64,000 nt of DNA from Arachis hypogaea (Eukaryota > Streptophyta > Magnoliopsida > Fabales > Fabaceae). Positions 33,424 to 44,763 of this stretch are shown here, piece after piece. The stretch spans positions 65,553,649 to 65,617,648 of the forward strand of contig NC_092039.1 in the NCBI RefSeq assembly GCF_003086295.3. The letters are read 5' to 3'. The notes below the pieces were generated by a model. The model did no database searches. It was not told the DNA's origin and saw only the letters and a program-made list of their open reading frames with translations. A program made the position numbers and the translations under genes. Each line of letters starts with the position of its first letter. Position 1 is the first letter of the stretch.

Positions 33424-36360
33424 GTGGGGAATTCCGAGGACAATGCAGGCACTCTACCACTGCCATCAGTTCCAGATAATCCAGAGCCAAATCATGACCA
33501 GAAGTTGGAATTGAAACCCCTCCCTCCACACCTCAAATATGCTTACCTTGAGGACCAACGGAAGTTTCCAGTTATCATTGCACAGGACCTCACTCCTAAA
33601 CAGGAAGAGCAGTTACTTAGTGTGCTGAGGAAGCACAAGAAAGCAATTGGGTGGAGTTTAGCAGACATAGTAGGCATCAATCCTCAAGTTTGTGAGCACA
33701 GGATATTTTTAGAAGAAGGAGCAAGACCTGTTTGCCAACCCCAAAGAAGATTGAACCCCACCATTTTAGAGGTTGTCAAGAAGGAAGTGACCAGACTATT
33801 AGAGGCAGGTATTATCTACCCTATCTCAGGCAGTGAATGGGTGAGCCCAGTACAAGTGGTTCCCAAGAAGTCTGGAGTAACTACAGTGAAGAATGAGCAT
33901 GGAAAGCTCATAGCAACCAGAGTACAGAACGCCTGGAGGGTCTGCATTGATTACAGGCGTCTCAACCAAGCTACTCGTAAGGATCACTACCCTCTTCCAT
34001 TCATTGATCAAATGCTGGATCGCCTGTCAGGTAAATCACATTATTGTTTTTTAGATGGTTACACAGGCTATTTCCAGATTCATATAGCTCTTGAGGATCA
34101 GGAAAAGACTACCTTTACATGTCCCTTTGGGACTTATGCTTACAAGAGAATACCCTTTGGCCTATGCAATGCACCAGCTACTTTCCAGAGGTGCATGATG
34201 AGTCTTTTCTCTGATCTTATTGAGAACTGTATGGAGGTTTTTATGGACGATTTTAGCATTTATGGTGATTCTTTTAGCCTTTGCTTAGATGGATTATCTA
34301 GAGTATTAGATAGATATGTCAATACAAGCCTTGTATTAAATTTTGAAAAATGTCACTTTATGGTAAAACAAGGGATTGTACTAGGACATGTTGTATCTAA
34401 TACTGGCATTTCTGTAGATCCAGCGAAGGTGGATGTTATTTCTAGTTTGCCTTACCCCTCTTCTGTGAGGGAAGTCTGTTCGTTCCTTGGCCATGCAGGT
34501 TTTTACAGGAGATTTATTAAGGACTTTAGTAAGGTAGCACTTCCCTTATCTAGATTACTGCAGAAGGATATCGAGTTCGAGTTCAGTGAGGATTGCAAAC
34601 AAGCATTTGATAAGCTGAACACCGACCTGATTCAAGCTCCAATTGTGAGAGGACCAGACTGGAGCCAGCCGTTTGAAATCATGTGCGATGCTTCCAACCA
34701 TGCAGTAGGAGCAGCGCTGGCTCAGCGTGAAGGTAAGGATCCTTTTGTTATTGCTTATGCGTCTAAGACTTCAGACACTGCCCAGTCCAATTATACTACT
34801 ACTGAGAAAGAGCTTCTTGCTATTGTTTTTGCTCTGGATAAATTCCAAGCTTATTTACTTGGTACTAGAGTAGTAGTGTATTCGGACCATGCAGCTTTAA
34901 AGTATCTATTAGCTAAAAAGGAGTCCAAACCAAGGCTCATACGTTGGATACTGCTATTACAAGAATTTGATTTAGAAATAAATGATAGGAGTGGTAACCA
35001 AAATCTAGTGGCAGACCACTTGAGTCGCCTCGAGCACATTAAAGATGATTCTACTCCTATAAATGATAATTTTCCATTTGATAACCTGCAAGCAGTACCT
35101 GAGGTAGTCCCTTGGTACGCACCTGTAGCTAATTATCTAGTTAGCCGCACATTTCCTCCACACTTTTCTAAGCATCAAAGGGACAAGCTGAAAAGCGAGT
35201 CTAAATATTATATATGGGAATACCCATATTTATGGAGATGTGGCGCTGATCAGGTAATTAGATGTTGTGTGCCTCAATCAGAATTCCAGTCCATTTTAGA
35301 GGCCTGTCACTCATCTGAGAGTGGAGGACATTTTGGCCCTCAAAGAACAGCTAGAAAGATCTTAGACTGTGGATTCTGGTGGCCTACTCTTTTTAGAGAC
35401 GCCGCTGAGTTTTGTAAATCTTGTCTCCCATGCCAACAATTTGGTAATATATCCAGGAGGGATGAGATGCCTCAACAAATTATGCTTTTTTGTGAAATTT
35501 TTTATGCTTGGGGCATTGACTTCATGGGTCCATTTCCAAATTCTAATGGTTATTTTTATATATTGTTAGCTGTGGATTACGTTTTCAAATGGGTGGAAGC
35601 AATTCCTACCCGCACTGATGATGCTAACACTGTTGTTTCCTTTGTGAGAAACCATATTATTTGCCGCTTTGGATCACCACGAGCAATCGTGAGCGATCAA
35701 GGCACCCATTTTTGTAACAGGAGACTAACAGGATTAATGAAGAAGCATGGGATAATTCATAAGGTTGCAACAGCATACCATCCTCAAACCATTGGGCAAG
35801 CCGAGGTGTCAAACAGAGAGATAAAGCGTATCTTGCAGAAAATAGTCAAACCTCATAGAAAAGACTGGAGCACCAGGCTACAAGATGCACTATGGGCATA
35901 TAGGACAGCATATAAAACACCCATTGGGATGAGTCCTTTCTGCTTAGTTTATGGAAAAGCTTGTCATCTCCCAGTTGAAGTAGAGCACAGAGCCTTTTGG
36001 GCAGTCAAGGAGTGCAACATGGGAATTGAGAAAGCCAGAGCTGAAAGGAACTTGCAACTGCAAGAACTGGAGAGCCTTCGCCTAGAAGCTTATGAGAACT
36101 CAAGAATATACAAGGAGAAGATGAAGGCTGTACATGATCAGCTCATCAAGAGAAAAGTGTTCCAACCTGGGGATTTAGTCCTCCTTTACAAATCTCGACT
36201 GAGGCTCATGCCAGGCAAGTTGAGATCAAGATGGGAAGGTTCATACAGAGTAGAGAAGGCCGAACCATACGGAGTTTATCACCTAAGCCATCCTTCAAGC
36301 TCTGAACTTATCAAAGTTAATGGACAACGTCTGAAGCTGTACCATGGCGAGAAGATGTAG
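33424..36360 (+). CDS. pol: EL6 Pol: reverse transcriptase, RNase H and integrase
   Basis: 978 codons without a stop, in a different frame from the protease; the first ATG is incidental because Pol is normally made as part of a polyprotein. RT spans about residues 100-330 with VFMDDF (Asp275, Asp276) as catalytic pair. RNase H is at about 410-535 with Asp422, Glu461 or Glu463, Asp488 and Asp531 in ADHLSR. Integrase has a zinc-finger HHCC (His629, His636, Cys667, Cys670), then Asp699, Asp758 and Glu794; the spacing of 35 residues between the last two is the exact D,D35E pattern. The C-terminal part has [12 protein letters not shown] and ends at 978. It copies element RNA into DNA and inserts it into the genome. 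I see no broken catalytic residue, in contrast to gag and protease of the same copy. Confidence 0.95.
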   Translation: MGNSEDNAGTLPLPSVPDNPEPNHDQKLELKPLPPHLKYAYLEDQRKFPVIIAQDLTPKQEEQLLSVLRKHKKAIGWSLADIVGINPQVCEHRIFLEEGARPVCQPQRRLNPTILEVVKKEVTRLLEAGIIYPISGSEWVSPVQVVPKKSGVTTVKNEHGKLIATRVQNAWRVCIDYRRLNQATRKDHYPLPFIDQMLDRLSGKSHYCFLDGYTGYFQIHIALEDQEKTTFTCPFGTYAYKRIPFGLCNAPATFQRCMMSLFSDLIENCMEVFMDDFSIYGDSFSLCLDGLSRVLDRYVNTSLVLNFEKCHFMVKQGIVLGHVVSNTGISVDPAKVDVISSLPYPSSVREVCSFLGHAGFYRRFIKDFSKVALPLSRLLQKDIEFEFSEDCKQAFDKLNTDLIQAPIVRGPDWSQPFEIMCDASNHAVGAALAQREGKDPFVIAYASKTSDTAQSNYTTTEKELLAIVFALDKFQAYLLGTRVVVYSDHAALKYLLAKKESKPRLIRWILLLQEFDLEINDRSGNQNLVADHLSRLEHIKDDSTPINDNFPFDNLQAVPEVVPWYAPVANYLVSRTFPPHFSKHQRDKLKSESKYYIWEYPYLWRCGADQVIRCCVPQSEFQSILEACHSSESGGHFGPQRTARKILDCGFWWPTLFRDAAEFCKSCLPCQQFGNISRRDEMPQQIMLFCEIFYAWGIDFMGPFPNSNGYFYILLAVDYVFKWVEAIPTRTDDANTVVSFVRNHIICRFGSPRAIVSDQGTHFCNRRLTGLMKKHGIIHKVATAYHPQTIGQAEVSNREIKRILQKIVKPHRKDWSTRLQDALWAYRTAYKTPIGMSPFCLVYGKACHLPVEVEHRAFWAVKECNMGIEKARAERNLQLQELESLRLEAYENSRIYKEKMKAVHDQLIKRKVFQPGDLVLLYKSRLRLMPGKLRSRWEGSYRVEKAEPYGVYHLSHPSSSELIKVNGQRLKLYHGEKM

Positions 36361-36585
36361 AAAAACAAAGAGCTTGAGATCTTCCTCTTGGAAGATCCCC
36401 ACATGGCAGAAGATTGAGCTAGCGGAGCGTCCAACTTACGGACGTTAAAGCAAAGTGCTAGGTAGGAGACAACCCACCATGGTATGATCGTTCTTTTCTT
36501 TATTTTTAGTTTTTCTATTTAATAACTCTTCTCTTTATCAGCACATTTTGTGCATCTGCATTTGCATACTTTAAAAAAAATGCCA

Positions 36586-37105
36586 CACGACGCGACCACA
36601 TCAGCGACGCGTCCACGTCGCTAGGAGAGGGGAGAAAATAAAAACGAACAGAGAGTCACGCTGGAGCGTGGCTGGAGGCGTGCCAGTGGCACAAATCGTC
36701 CCACGCGACCGCATCGCTGATGCGTCCGCGTCATGTGGGAATAATCGCCTCCCACACGACCCTGTGCCCTGATTTTCGACGTAAAAAGGGTGCACAACAA
36801 ATTATTGTGCGAGAGTGGTGCTGGATTGGTGCTGGACGCACAATCCCTATCACGCGACCACGTCACCGACGCATCCGCGTCATTCCTTTCTGAAGCCCAC
36901 TCACGCGATTGCATGCCCCACGCGATCGCGTCACCCCAAATTTGGCAAATATATAAATTCGAAGAGAGAGTTGTGCAGGCGCGAGGCTGCACTCGCGCTA
37001 GAAGCATAACATGGGTCACATGACCGCGTGACCGACGCGACGGCGTCAACTGAATTAAAGCGCAATCACGCGAACGCGTGCCCTACGCGGCCGCGTCGCT
37101 TGCGT
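36586..37105. repeat. CACGCGACCGCGTC palindrome array inside EL6
   Basis: Paired units such as CCCACGCGACCGCAT followed by ATGCGTCCGCGTCATG (36700-36736), CACGCGACCACGTC with GACGCATCCGCGTC (36850-36881) and CACGCGATCGCGTC (36920-36933). The vocabulary is the same as in the LTRs of this element (29594-29785; 40803-40945). Confidence 0.85.
36952..36959 (+). promoter_or_regulatory. TATA box in putative EL6 internal promoter
   Basis: TATAAATT within ATATATAAATTC, about 20 bases after the CACGCGATCGCGTC unit and upstream of a CT-rich leader leading to ORF3. Activity is inferred from position. Confidence 0.45.
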
Positions 37106-37873
37106 CGCACAGCTCAACCCAAATTGTGAAAATATCTTATCTTTCTCTTCTCCAAATCCTAATTTTTCTTTTCCCTCCTTATTTCTTCCTTCTCCCTTCT
37201 TCCTTCTTCCCTTCTTCTTACTTTTTACTTTCTTTCTCTTCCCACCATTATCAAGGTTTTTCTTTTCTTCTTTCCTCTTAACTTTTCTATTCTTCTTCTT
37301 TATTTATGTTTTCTTCTTTCTTCTTCTTTCTTTTTAATTTCTTTGCATATGTTTTCTTTCTTTTTCCCTTTTTGTTGGTGTTGGAATTTTTTTTGGTCAT
37401 TGTGGATTGTTTCATAATTATTTGGCAATTATATTTTTTTAAAGGGGTTGCTTGCATGTTCAATTTATTATTTTCATTAGATTATTTAGCATGCATGCTA
37501 TGTGTTTGTGAAAAAGCCCGTATGACATTATGCACTTTTCTACATTATCATATCCTACTATTCAATGCATGCTTTTCACAAATTCCCTTTACTATTTTAT
37601 TAATTGCATTTAATTGCCAATATAAACATGATAGTTTGTTACGAAGTGATGCTTGATCTATGCTACTCATGCCTTTGCCGGCATGCCAATAAACATCTTG
37701 CATCTATTTCCCTATCGTGCACTTATTCTTTTCCATTTATTGATCTCTTCACATGTTGTCATGACCATGTGTTTATTTCATTCATCTTTACCGTGCACTG
37801 ATTATCACTCACTCCATCCCCTTCCTTGCTTTATCGCTTTAGATTTAACTTACTTTCTCTTCCCTTTTTCAGA

Positions 37874-39098
37874 ATGGCCACCAAGAAAGGCAAAGAGAAA
37901 GCTACCCCTAAACCCACCGCTAGGAAAGGAACGAAGAGATCATTAGTGGCAGAGCCTTCTTTAACTACAGTCAAGCCCTCAACAAAAAGAATTAAAAGGA
38001 TTATCAAGGTTAATGAAAAGGAAAGAGCCTTTCCAGCAAAGGACACTGCACAATTCCCAAATCGCTACTGTGAGCAGATGTTTCCTATTCTGGCAGCTCG
38101 AAATTACAACAATGAACACCTTCTTATCCTTCCGCCTCATATTGCTGAATTTGTTGAGCCACAAATTGCACAAAGACATTGGAGATTCTTACAGAGACAG
38201 CCACGACAGGTTAATCTTTCTTGGGTTGTTGAGTTCTACTCCAACTTCCACCTGACGACTCTGCAGTCCGTTTATTTACGCTAGAAGCAAGTCCCCATTA
38301 CAGAAGAGGCCATACAGTAAGCCTTAGATCTCCCACTTGCTCCAGAAGGATTGGACGCCTTTCAGAAAGCCGCAATTTGACTGGGATGCTGTTCTCAGAG
38401 TTATCGCTCGACCTGGCAGTAAATGGATCTTCGGATACCATCGTTCCCGTCCTAAGGGAATCTCGGTTTCTGCACTCACCTTAGAGGCTCACGTATGGGC
38501 ACAGATTATGTCCCATTACGTCTTCCCGAGTACTTATGAGTCCTCCTTTACAGCAGACATGGTCGTTCTACTATGGTGCATCCTCACAGACCAGCCTCTT
38601 AATTTACCAAGACATATCCGGAATGCTATGGAACATGTGTAGATCGCGGGCAACCTACCTTTTCCCGCATTGGTCTCTGATCTTATCTCAGCAGCCGGAG
38701 TATCCTACAGAGCTGGAGACACCAAAGCCATTCTTCCACAGGATGATCAGTATGTCCCTAACGGGAGATATCTCAGGCCAGAACTTGCCACTACCAGCCA
38801 GTCCACAGAGGATGCTGCAGCTCCTCCCCCATCTACTAGTCAGCTGTTGCATCAAATACTGAAGCGGTTGGACCAACAAGAAAAGAAAGCAAAGCTCCGA
38901 GAGCGCCGCAACCACCGCCATTTCAAATACCTCAAGGAGCTACTTACAGGCCATCACCGACCCGATGATGATCCAGGCACTCCGGACTTCACTTCCTTCA
39001 CAAGCACAGGGAGCCATGACGGCCCCAACTGTGGAGACACTGCCACCAGCCCACCATTGTTCCTGACAGATGGCACCGAGGACGGTGCAAAGCCTTAA
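37874..39098 (+). pseudogene. EL6 ORF3 (putative plant transposon protein)
   Basis: Start ATG 37874 with a basic N-terminus (MATKKGKEKATPKPTARKG). The domain begins FPNRYCEQMFPILAARNYNN and runs to a nonsense codon at 38282, with a frame change at about 38340-38375. It continues as QFDWDAVLRVIARPGSKWIF and SFTADMVVLLWCILTDQPLN, has a nonsense codon at 38640, then reads VSDLISAAGVSYRAGDTKAI and a C-terminal helix (LLHQILKRLDQQEKKAKLRER) to the stop at 39096-39098. Total original length is near 400 residues. It sits where other LTR retroelements keep env, but no signal peptide or membrane segment is visible. Its role is unknown. Confidence 0.85.
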
Positions 39099-39110
39099 GT
39101 GTGGGGAGGT
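39073..39110 (+). promoter_or_regulatory. EL6 hairpin plus polypurine-like tract at the end of ORF3
   Basis: GCACC-GAGGAC-GGTGC (39073-39088), then AAAGCC and TTAAGTGTGGGGAGGT (39095-39110). The ORF3 stop codon TAA is inside the tract. The same tract precedes the 3' LTR at 40487-40502 after a hairpin with the same loop and a different stem. Confidence 0.75.
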
Positions 39111-40465
39111 CGGTCAGTACCTGACTTCTGGAGGTAATTTTTCTTCCCTAGCACCAATAAATTAGGATATTTTAGTTACATTTTCTTTCTTTTATAGAAT
39201 AGGATAAATTGCATAGTAATAGGTTAGTTGCATGCATGTTCTACTTGATTGAAAAGACAATAAGTTTCTTCTAAGGCTCTATCTTTGGAACAAAATTTCA
39301 CTAATTTTAATTAAAATTTTTTTATGATAAATCTGTTTGAAGTTGTATTTGGAACATGATGTTTGAGCTAAAGAACACACAACCTGTGAATATTTGAGCC
39401 TTTATGCATGGTTACATTATTTAGCCATAATTATTTTATTCTTGTGTGTTTACTTCTCTATGATTGTAATCTATATTTTGTTTCATCCTATATGTCCAAT
39501 ATTTATTATGTTTGTATGCTTGCATATGATTGAGGCCATTATTTGTTTAAACTCACTTATCCAAATTAAGCCTACCCTTTTCAATTACTTTTGTTAACCG
39601 CTTTGAGCCTTTAAATCCCATTTGTTCTATATTTTACCACATTACTAGCCTTAAGCGAAAAAAACAATTGTATATCCCAAATTGAATCTTTGGTTAGCTT
39701 AAGATAGAATTGTATATGCTAGTTAAGTATGGGAAATTGTGGGAACAAAAGTTATTTAGGGAATGTGTCATGATAATACAATGGGAATTCAGATACCTAC
39801 TCATGTGAAACTATAAGAATTAAAAATCTATGTGCATTGATAAGCTATGTTTATTTTTATGTCTATATTAGAAAAAAAACTCAATAAATAAATAAGGGGG
39901 CAAAATTACCCTAATGCTGAATTAAGAATTCAAAGATCAATGCACATATGATAAAATTAAAAAAAAAATTGATACATGAGTATGGAATGTAAAAGGGAAT
40001 TCTGGGTAGCTAGGTATGAATTCTAAGGTTATATAAAATATATAGGTTGGGTTAAAGCTTGGGTTAATTAAAGATTCAATTTATAAGCTCACTTAACCAT
40101 ATATGTATCTTTATCCTTACCTTGGCCCAATTACAACCTTGAAAAGATCTCATGATGTTTGCATTGGTATATTAACTGTTGTTGATTGGTTAGGACAAGA
40201 ACAAAAGTTAGAGAGCATGATTAGAGAAGGATAGAATGATTACCATATATACTAGAGAGATTAGAGCGTACATACATCATCAGTGAGGGTTAAATGCTTG
40301 AATAATGGTAGAATTAGTGGAATTTGATTTGTAATTGTTTTGAAGAGCTTATTTACTTTTGATCAAGTGGGCAAGAATCATATAGTTGCATTCATATATA
40401 TAGGTTGCATTGCATTGCATGAGTTTCTACATGTTCATACTTATTTATCTTATCTCCTTCAGTTA
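39111..40465 (+). other. EL6 3' untranslated region
   Basis: About 1.35 kb of AT-rich sequence without a supported ORF between the two polypurine-like tracts. Confidence 0.75.
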
Positions 40466-40502
40466 AGCATGAGGACATGCTAATGTTTAAGTGTGGGGAG
40501 GT
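40466..40502 (+). promoter_or_regulatory. EL6 polypurine tract with upstream hairpin
   Basis: AGCAT-GAGGAC-ATGCT (40466-40481), then AATGT and TTAAGTGTGGGGAGGT ending at the LTR start TGATAAACC (40503). Confidence 0.85.
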
Positions 40503-41947
40503 TGATAAACCACTATTTTATGGTTTATATTGTGTTTAATTGTGTGGTTTTATCATGATCCTTACCCACTTATTCATTAATTTAGCATGCATTTATATTT
40601 CCTTCCTGAAATTATTACATGATTGAAAACTGCTTCCTAGAGACTTTTAATTATGCATTTTAATTCTCCTTTATTCCATTTGATGCCATAATGTGTGTGT
40701 TAAGTGTTTCAGGCTTTATAGGGCATGAATGAGTTGGAGATTGGAAAGGAAGCTAGCAAAAATTGAAGGAACACGAGAAATTGAGGAGATAACCAGCGAG
40801 AAGTGACACGCCCGCATGGCTCACGCGACCGCGCGGATTGGGAAAGCACAAGTGACGCGGAAGCATGGACAACGCGACGCGTGGCAAGGAAAAACGCAAA
40901 TGACGCGTCCGCATGGATGACGCGATCGCGTGACATGCGCGATCTGTATAATCTGCAGAATTCGCTGGGGGCAATTTTGGACCCTATTTTGACCCAGTTC
41001 TCGGCCGAAAACAGCAGACTAGAGCCAGAGAACATGCAAAAACCAAGAACAACAATTCATTCTAGACAGTTTTAGTTTTTAGATCTAGTTTTTACTCTTC
41101 CTCTAGGTTTTCTCTCTATACATTGATAGTTCTTAGGATTTTATTTTTCTACCACTTTTTGCATTGGGATACTGAGAAGAGTTATTACCTCATCAAGACT
41201 TCGTCATTCTAGTTCGTTTTCTTTACTTGGCTTTACTCTTCCATGTCCTTTGCTTTGCTTAATTTTACCATTGGAATATTTTTAGGATTATTTAATACAA
41301 GGATTACTTTTATTTTTAATTGATTATTTTGATTTTTATTTACAATGTCTTTCTTCAATTTCCCTTTCATATGTTATGAATTTTACATTCACAATGAGCG
41401 AGTAGTCCCCTAACTTGATGGGGAGTTGATTGAAAAGAACCCTTGAGTTAGAAGGCTTAAAAGAAAGATTGTAATTGGGTTTATTGTTGGATTTCCCTCT
41501 AGTTACTAACACCAATCCCTTTTAATTAAGTGGGTTGCAACTTGTGAACGGACGTAGCATTCCAACTTGTTTGACTTTCCCTTACCTAGTAAGAGATAAC
41601 TAAACGGGATAACATTTAATTATCAATTAATCTAGAGAGTAATTCAATAATAATGGGGCTTCCAACTAATCAACTCCCAGTCAAGGCTTTTATTTACATT
41701 ATTCAAATTCTCCAATTTAATTTCCCGTTTACTCAACTCAAACCTTTTTGAAAACATCTGATTAATAAAATAGCACACTTTTCTGCAACTCGTTGGGAGA
41801 CAACCTGGGATTCATACTCCCAGTATTTTAATTTCAAATTTGTGTGACACCTTTCTAAATTGATAAGTGGATTTTTGGCGAGTTAAGAACTATACTTGCA
41901 ATGTATATATTTAATAATTTTTAATTCGGCAATTTCTGCTCGCATCA
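40503..41947 (+). mobile_element. EL6 3' LTR
   Basis: TGATAAACC...CGCATCA, 1445 bases against 1496 in the 5' LTR. Most of the difference is one missing unit of the GACGCG block (40803-40945). Confidence 0.95.
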
Positions 41948-42711
41948 GTGCTCTTCAGCACTTTGTTGATGTTGTTGGCAATCATCTCCCCCACATTGAT
42001 GTTTTCTCCTTTCATGATGTTGTAGATGAGCACAGCTCTCTCCTTGATCACCTCTGAAGTGTTGGATGTGGGGATTAGGGACCTCCTCACAAATTCATCA
42101 GTGTGATTTCACTAAGAATCTCCTCAATTGGTTGGGTATCCCATCCTTGTCATTGATCCAATGCACATTCATCAGTGTGATTTCACTAAGAATCTCCTCA
42201 ATTGGTTGGGTATCCCAGGGTCTTGCTACTTCATTCTTTCTTCATAGCTCTGAGTAGAGCTTGTCCTCTTCACCATTAGCATTCTTTTTATGCTAGATGG
42301 GCTGTAGTCAATGGATTTCCCCCTCACAAAGCTAATGTAGCCATATTGTTGCCCTGGTTGAGGTACTGCGTTGGCATAGAACTCCCTTACTAAGCTCTCT
42401 ACCACTTTCCTTGGTGGGTTGCATAGAAGTGACCAACCCCTCTGTTCAATCTCAATGTTGATTTCAGTGTTCTCATTCCTTCCTAGTTGAAACCCAACTT
42501 CTAGAATGATTTTCCTCTCACTCACCCAACCATAAAATTGATTTTGGTTGAATGCGGAGAGGAACTTGTAGTCATTGAAGGAGCTTGAGGATCCAAAGGT
42601 TGGTTCCTTGGTCTTTCTTTTCTTTGAGGCTGTGCTTTTTGGTGGTGCTATTAGGTTAGGAGAGTGTAAAAAAATATGGGTATGGGTTAAGAGAAAGAGA
42701 AAGCAAAACAA
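41948..42711 (-). pseudogene. EL5 ORF3, N-terminal part
   Basis: The frame starts at 42711 and has a basic stretch (PPKSTASKKRKTKEP). The domain (NQNQFYGWVSERKIILEVGF, RGWSLLCNPPRKVVESLVRE, FYANAVPQPGQQYG, FVRGKSIDYSPSSIKRML) ends at a stop at 42226. ORF3-like sequence goes on to 41948 with frame breaks and a 74-base duplication. EL6 is inserted at 41947; the C-terminal part is at 28475-29290. The FYANA and RGW motifs are shared with EL1, EL2 and EL4. Confidence 0.78.
42093..42217. repeat. Direct duplication of about 51 bases, 74-base period, in EL5 ORF3
   Basis: The stretch from 'attcatcagtgtgatttc' to 'ggttgggtatccca' occurs at 42093-42143 and again at 42167-42217, identical by eye. A 74-base step is not a multiple of three, so it breaks the frame. 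Confidence 0.85.
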
Positions 42712-42722
42712 GGTTTTACTCC

Positions 42723-42757
42723 AACACCAAACTTAGGACTTGATTGTCCCAATCAAG
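42723..42757 (-). promoter_or_regulatory. EL5 internal polypurine-like tract with hairpin before ORF3
   Basis: Sense: CTTGATTG-GGA-CAATCAAG (42757 to 42739), then TCCTAAGTTTGGTGTTGG, 12 bases upstream of the ORF3 start. Same loop as the terminal copy (27715-27733) with compensating base-pair changes in the stem. Confidence 0.75.
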
Positions 42758-42857
42758 AAAAAGAAAGAAGAAAGTAGGGGATAGTAAAAGATGAAAAGAG
42801 AAGCGAAGGTGAGTGGTGTAGGGGTTGTTGAAGTGGGAGAGGAGATGGGGAGTGGGG

Positions 42858-42867
42858 TTTTTTTATA
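42858..42867 (-). promoter_or_regulatory. TATA box of putative internal promoter before ORF3 (EL5)
   Basis: TATAAAAAAA followed by CCCCACTCCCC on the minus strand, about 150 bases upstream of ORF3. A short GC palindrome remnant (TGGCGCC, 42935-42941) lies upstream. Confidence 0.5.
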
Positions 42868-43762
42868 GTGGGTGAATGATGTGGCCCGAAGGTGGGAAAT
42901 AAAAGGGATTAAATGTTTTTCCACTTTGGAAAATGGCGCCTAGCGTGGGAAGAGGCACCAACTCTTTTCTCACAGTGTCCTCTACGTGTGTCAAGTTTCA
43001 AAGTGCAAGTACACTTTGACTTCCTTGTTTTGTGAGTTGTTTACCATGTGGGCCCCATCTTCTCTCCTGAAATTGAAACTGAACCCATTAGTAATGACAA
43101 AAGAACCCCCTCACATTCCTTCTCATTAAGAATAAATTGGATTGCAACTGATGGGTGTCCTTTGGGACACCAAACTTAATTCTTTGGCATCTTAATACAT
43201 TTGTTTCATCATTGTGCATTTAATGTGTTCATAAGAGTGGAATAACATCAATCTTTTCATTTTCTTTTGATTCCAACTCCTCTGAACTCATTAAATCACA
43301 TTCATGTCCTTACCCAAAGCATTAAGTGCTTTCAATTTGGGTGACTTGGGCTGCTATGTAATCATTGGTGGTGGCCACACCAAACTTAATATCTGGGCTT
43401 ACTATTCAAAATCAAACTACTAATTGTTTGTAAGCCTAGATTAAGTGGGTGAAAGGCCATACCAAACTTAGCAATTTGGCTAGTTCTCAGCCCATTCACT
43501 CATCATTAGTGATGCATTCATCAAGTTGCAACTACCAAATAGAAAGAAATGAGAGATTGTAAAGAAATTCTAACTATCAAAGCTTATATCAAACTTCCTA
43601 ATCTACAATTGCAGCTAATCCTAATTACTGAAAATTAACCCATCTAAAGCAGCAGAATTTAAACTACTTATAAGAAAAGCAATTAAATAAAAAAGGATAA
43701 AGTGTTGGGGTGCCTCCCAACTAGCGCTTCTTTATTGTCATTAGCTTGACATTCCATCATCT
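42868..43762 (-). other. EL5 spacer between integrase and ORF3
   Basis: No ORF. It holds three more copies of the CACACCAAACTTA-type motif (about 43165, 43378 and 43456), the reverse of the polypurine-like tract, and the conserved 'cctcccaactagcg' segment near 43714. Confidence 0.6.
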
Positions 43763-43975
43763 TTAGCTGAGTTTGTAGTTCACTCTCTGCTCCTCCAAGG
43801 AGCCTCCCAAGTAGTGTTTGAGTCTATGGCCATTGACAGAAAAAGTTCTCTGAGTCTTGTCCTCCATGAGCTCCACATGACCATAGGGAAACACTTTGAG
43901 TATGGTGAAAGGTCCTGACCATCGAGACATGAGTTTTCCAGGGAAGAACTTGAGTCTTGAGTTGTAGAGTAACAC
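43763..43975 (-). pseudogene. pol: EL5 integrase C-terminal domain
   Basis: MLLYNSRLKFFPGKL, RWSGPFTILKVFPYGHVELM, then TFSVNGHRLKHYLGG and a stop at 43763. It carries the GPF-type motif of the integrase C-terminus. The frame is separated from the core by breaks between 43976 and 44322. It gives the reference for recognising the tail of EL1 and EL4. Confidence 0.8.
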
Positions 43976-44763
43976 CTTCTGTCCTTCAGTAAACTCCCTT
44001 CTTGCTATCTTTTGGTCACGCCACCTTTTTGTGTTCTCTTTTAGATTTTTGCATTCTCATATGCTTAATTTCTAAACTCTTCTAGCTCATTGAGTTGCAT
44101 TAATCTCTTTTCTCCAACAGCTTGCTCATCAAAATTTAGTAGTTTTAGAGCCCATAAGGCTCTATGCTCTAGTTCAACTGGTAAGTGACAAGCCTTGCCA
44201 AATACTAGTTGGTATGGTGACATCCCAATAGGAGTTTTTAAGGCTGTCCTGTAGGCCCATAGAGTATCATCTAGCTTCTTAGACCAGTCCTTTACTGAGC
44301 TTCCAACAGTTTTTTCAAGGATTCATTTCAGCTCTCTGTTAGAGATCTCAGCTTGCCCGTTGGTCTGTGGGTGGTATGGAGTTTCCGCTTTGTGCTTTAC
44401 TCCATATCTGAGAAGGAGTCTTTCCAACTGTTTGTTGTAGAAGTGTGATCCTCCATCACTAATGAGAGCTCTGGGAACTCTAAATATGCTGAAGATGTTC
44501 CTTCTCAAGAAGTTTATCACAACCTTGTTGTCATTTGTTGCAGTAGCTGTGGTCTCTACCCATTTTGAAACATAATCAACAGCCACTAATATGTAGCTAT
44601 TTGAGTATGAGGTTAGAAATGGTCCCGTGAAATCTATTCTCCAAACATCAAATAGTTCTAGCTCTAGTATGTATTGCTGTGGCATCTCATTCCTCTTGGT
44701 TAGATTACCAGCTCTTTGACATTCATCACACCTTGACACCATTTCCTTGGTATCCTTAAACAC
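43976..44763 (-). pseudogene. pol: EL5 integrase catalytic core
   Basis: Open from 44763 to 44323: CDECQRAGN (end of the zinc finger), [10 protein letters not shown] with the first Asp, SDGGSHFYN with the second Asp, [10 protein letters not shown] with Glu 35 residues after it, which is the D,D35E pattern. A nonsense codon at 44323 is followed by degraded sequence to 43976, where fragments such as [17 protein letters not shown] residues are seen in broken frames. Confidence 0.85.

Larger units (their letters stand above)
36361..37873 (+). other. EL6 region between pol and ORF3
   Basis: About 1.5 kb non-coding. It holds a 'gctaggtaggagacaacccaccatgg' type segment just after pol (36456-36482), the palindrome array (36586-37105), a TATA box (36952-36959), then a long CT-rich leader (37140-37400) and a T-rich stretch to the ORF3 start. 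Reading frames here (for example 37306-37656) are pyrimidine low-complexity. Confidence 0.7.
29291..41947 (+). mobile_element. EL6: full-length Athila-like Ty3/gypsy element (family D)
   Basis: LTR (29291-30786), PBS, gag, protease, pol, palindrome array, ORF3, polypurine tract, LTR (40503-41947): all parts are present in one orientation over 12.66 kb. Flanking 5-mers ATGCT and GTGCT fit a TSD with one later change. LTRs differ by roughly 3% by eye plus one block of about 48 bases, suggesting a fairly recent but not brand-new insertion. Pol is open; gag, protease and ORF3 are damaged. Confidence 0.95.

Noticed and set aside
37306..37656. Frame with several apparent membrane segments, a possible Env
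   Set aside because: T-rich low-complexity leader between the EL6 array and ORF3; no signal-peptide or cysteine pattern, no counterpart in EL7.
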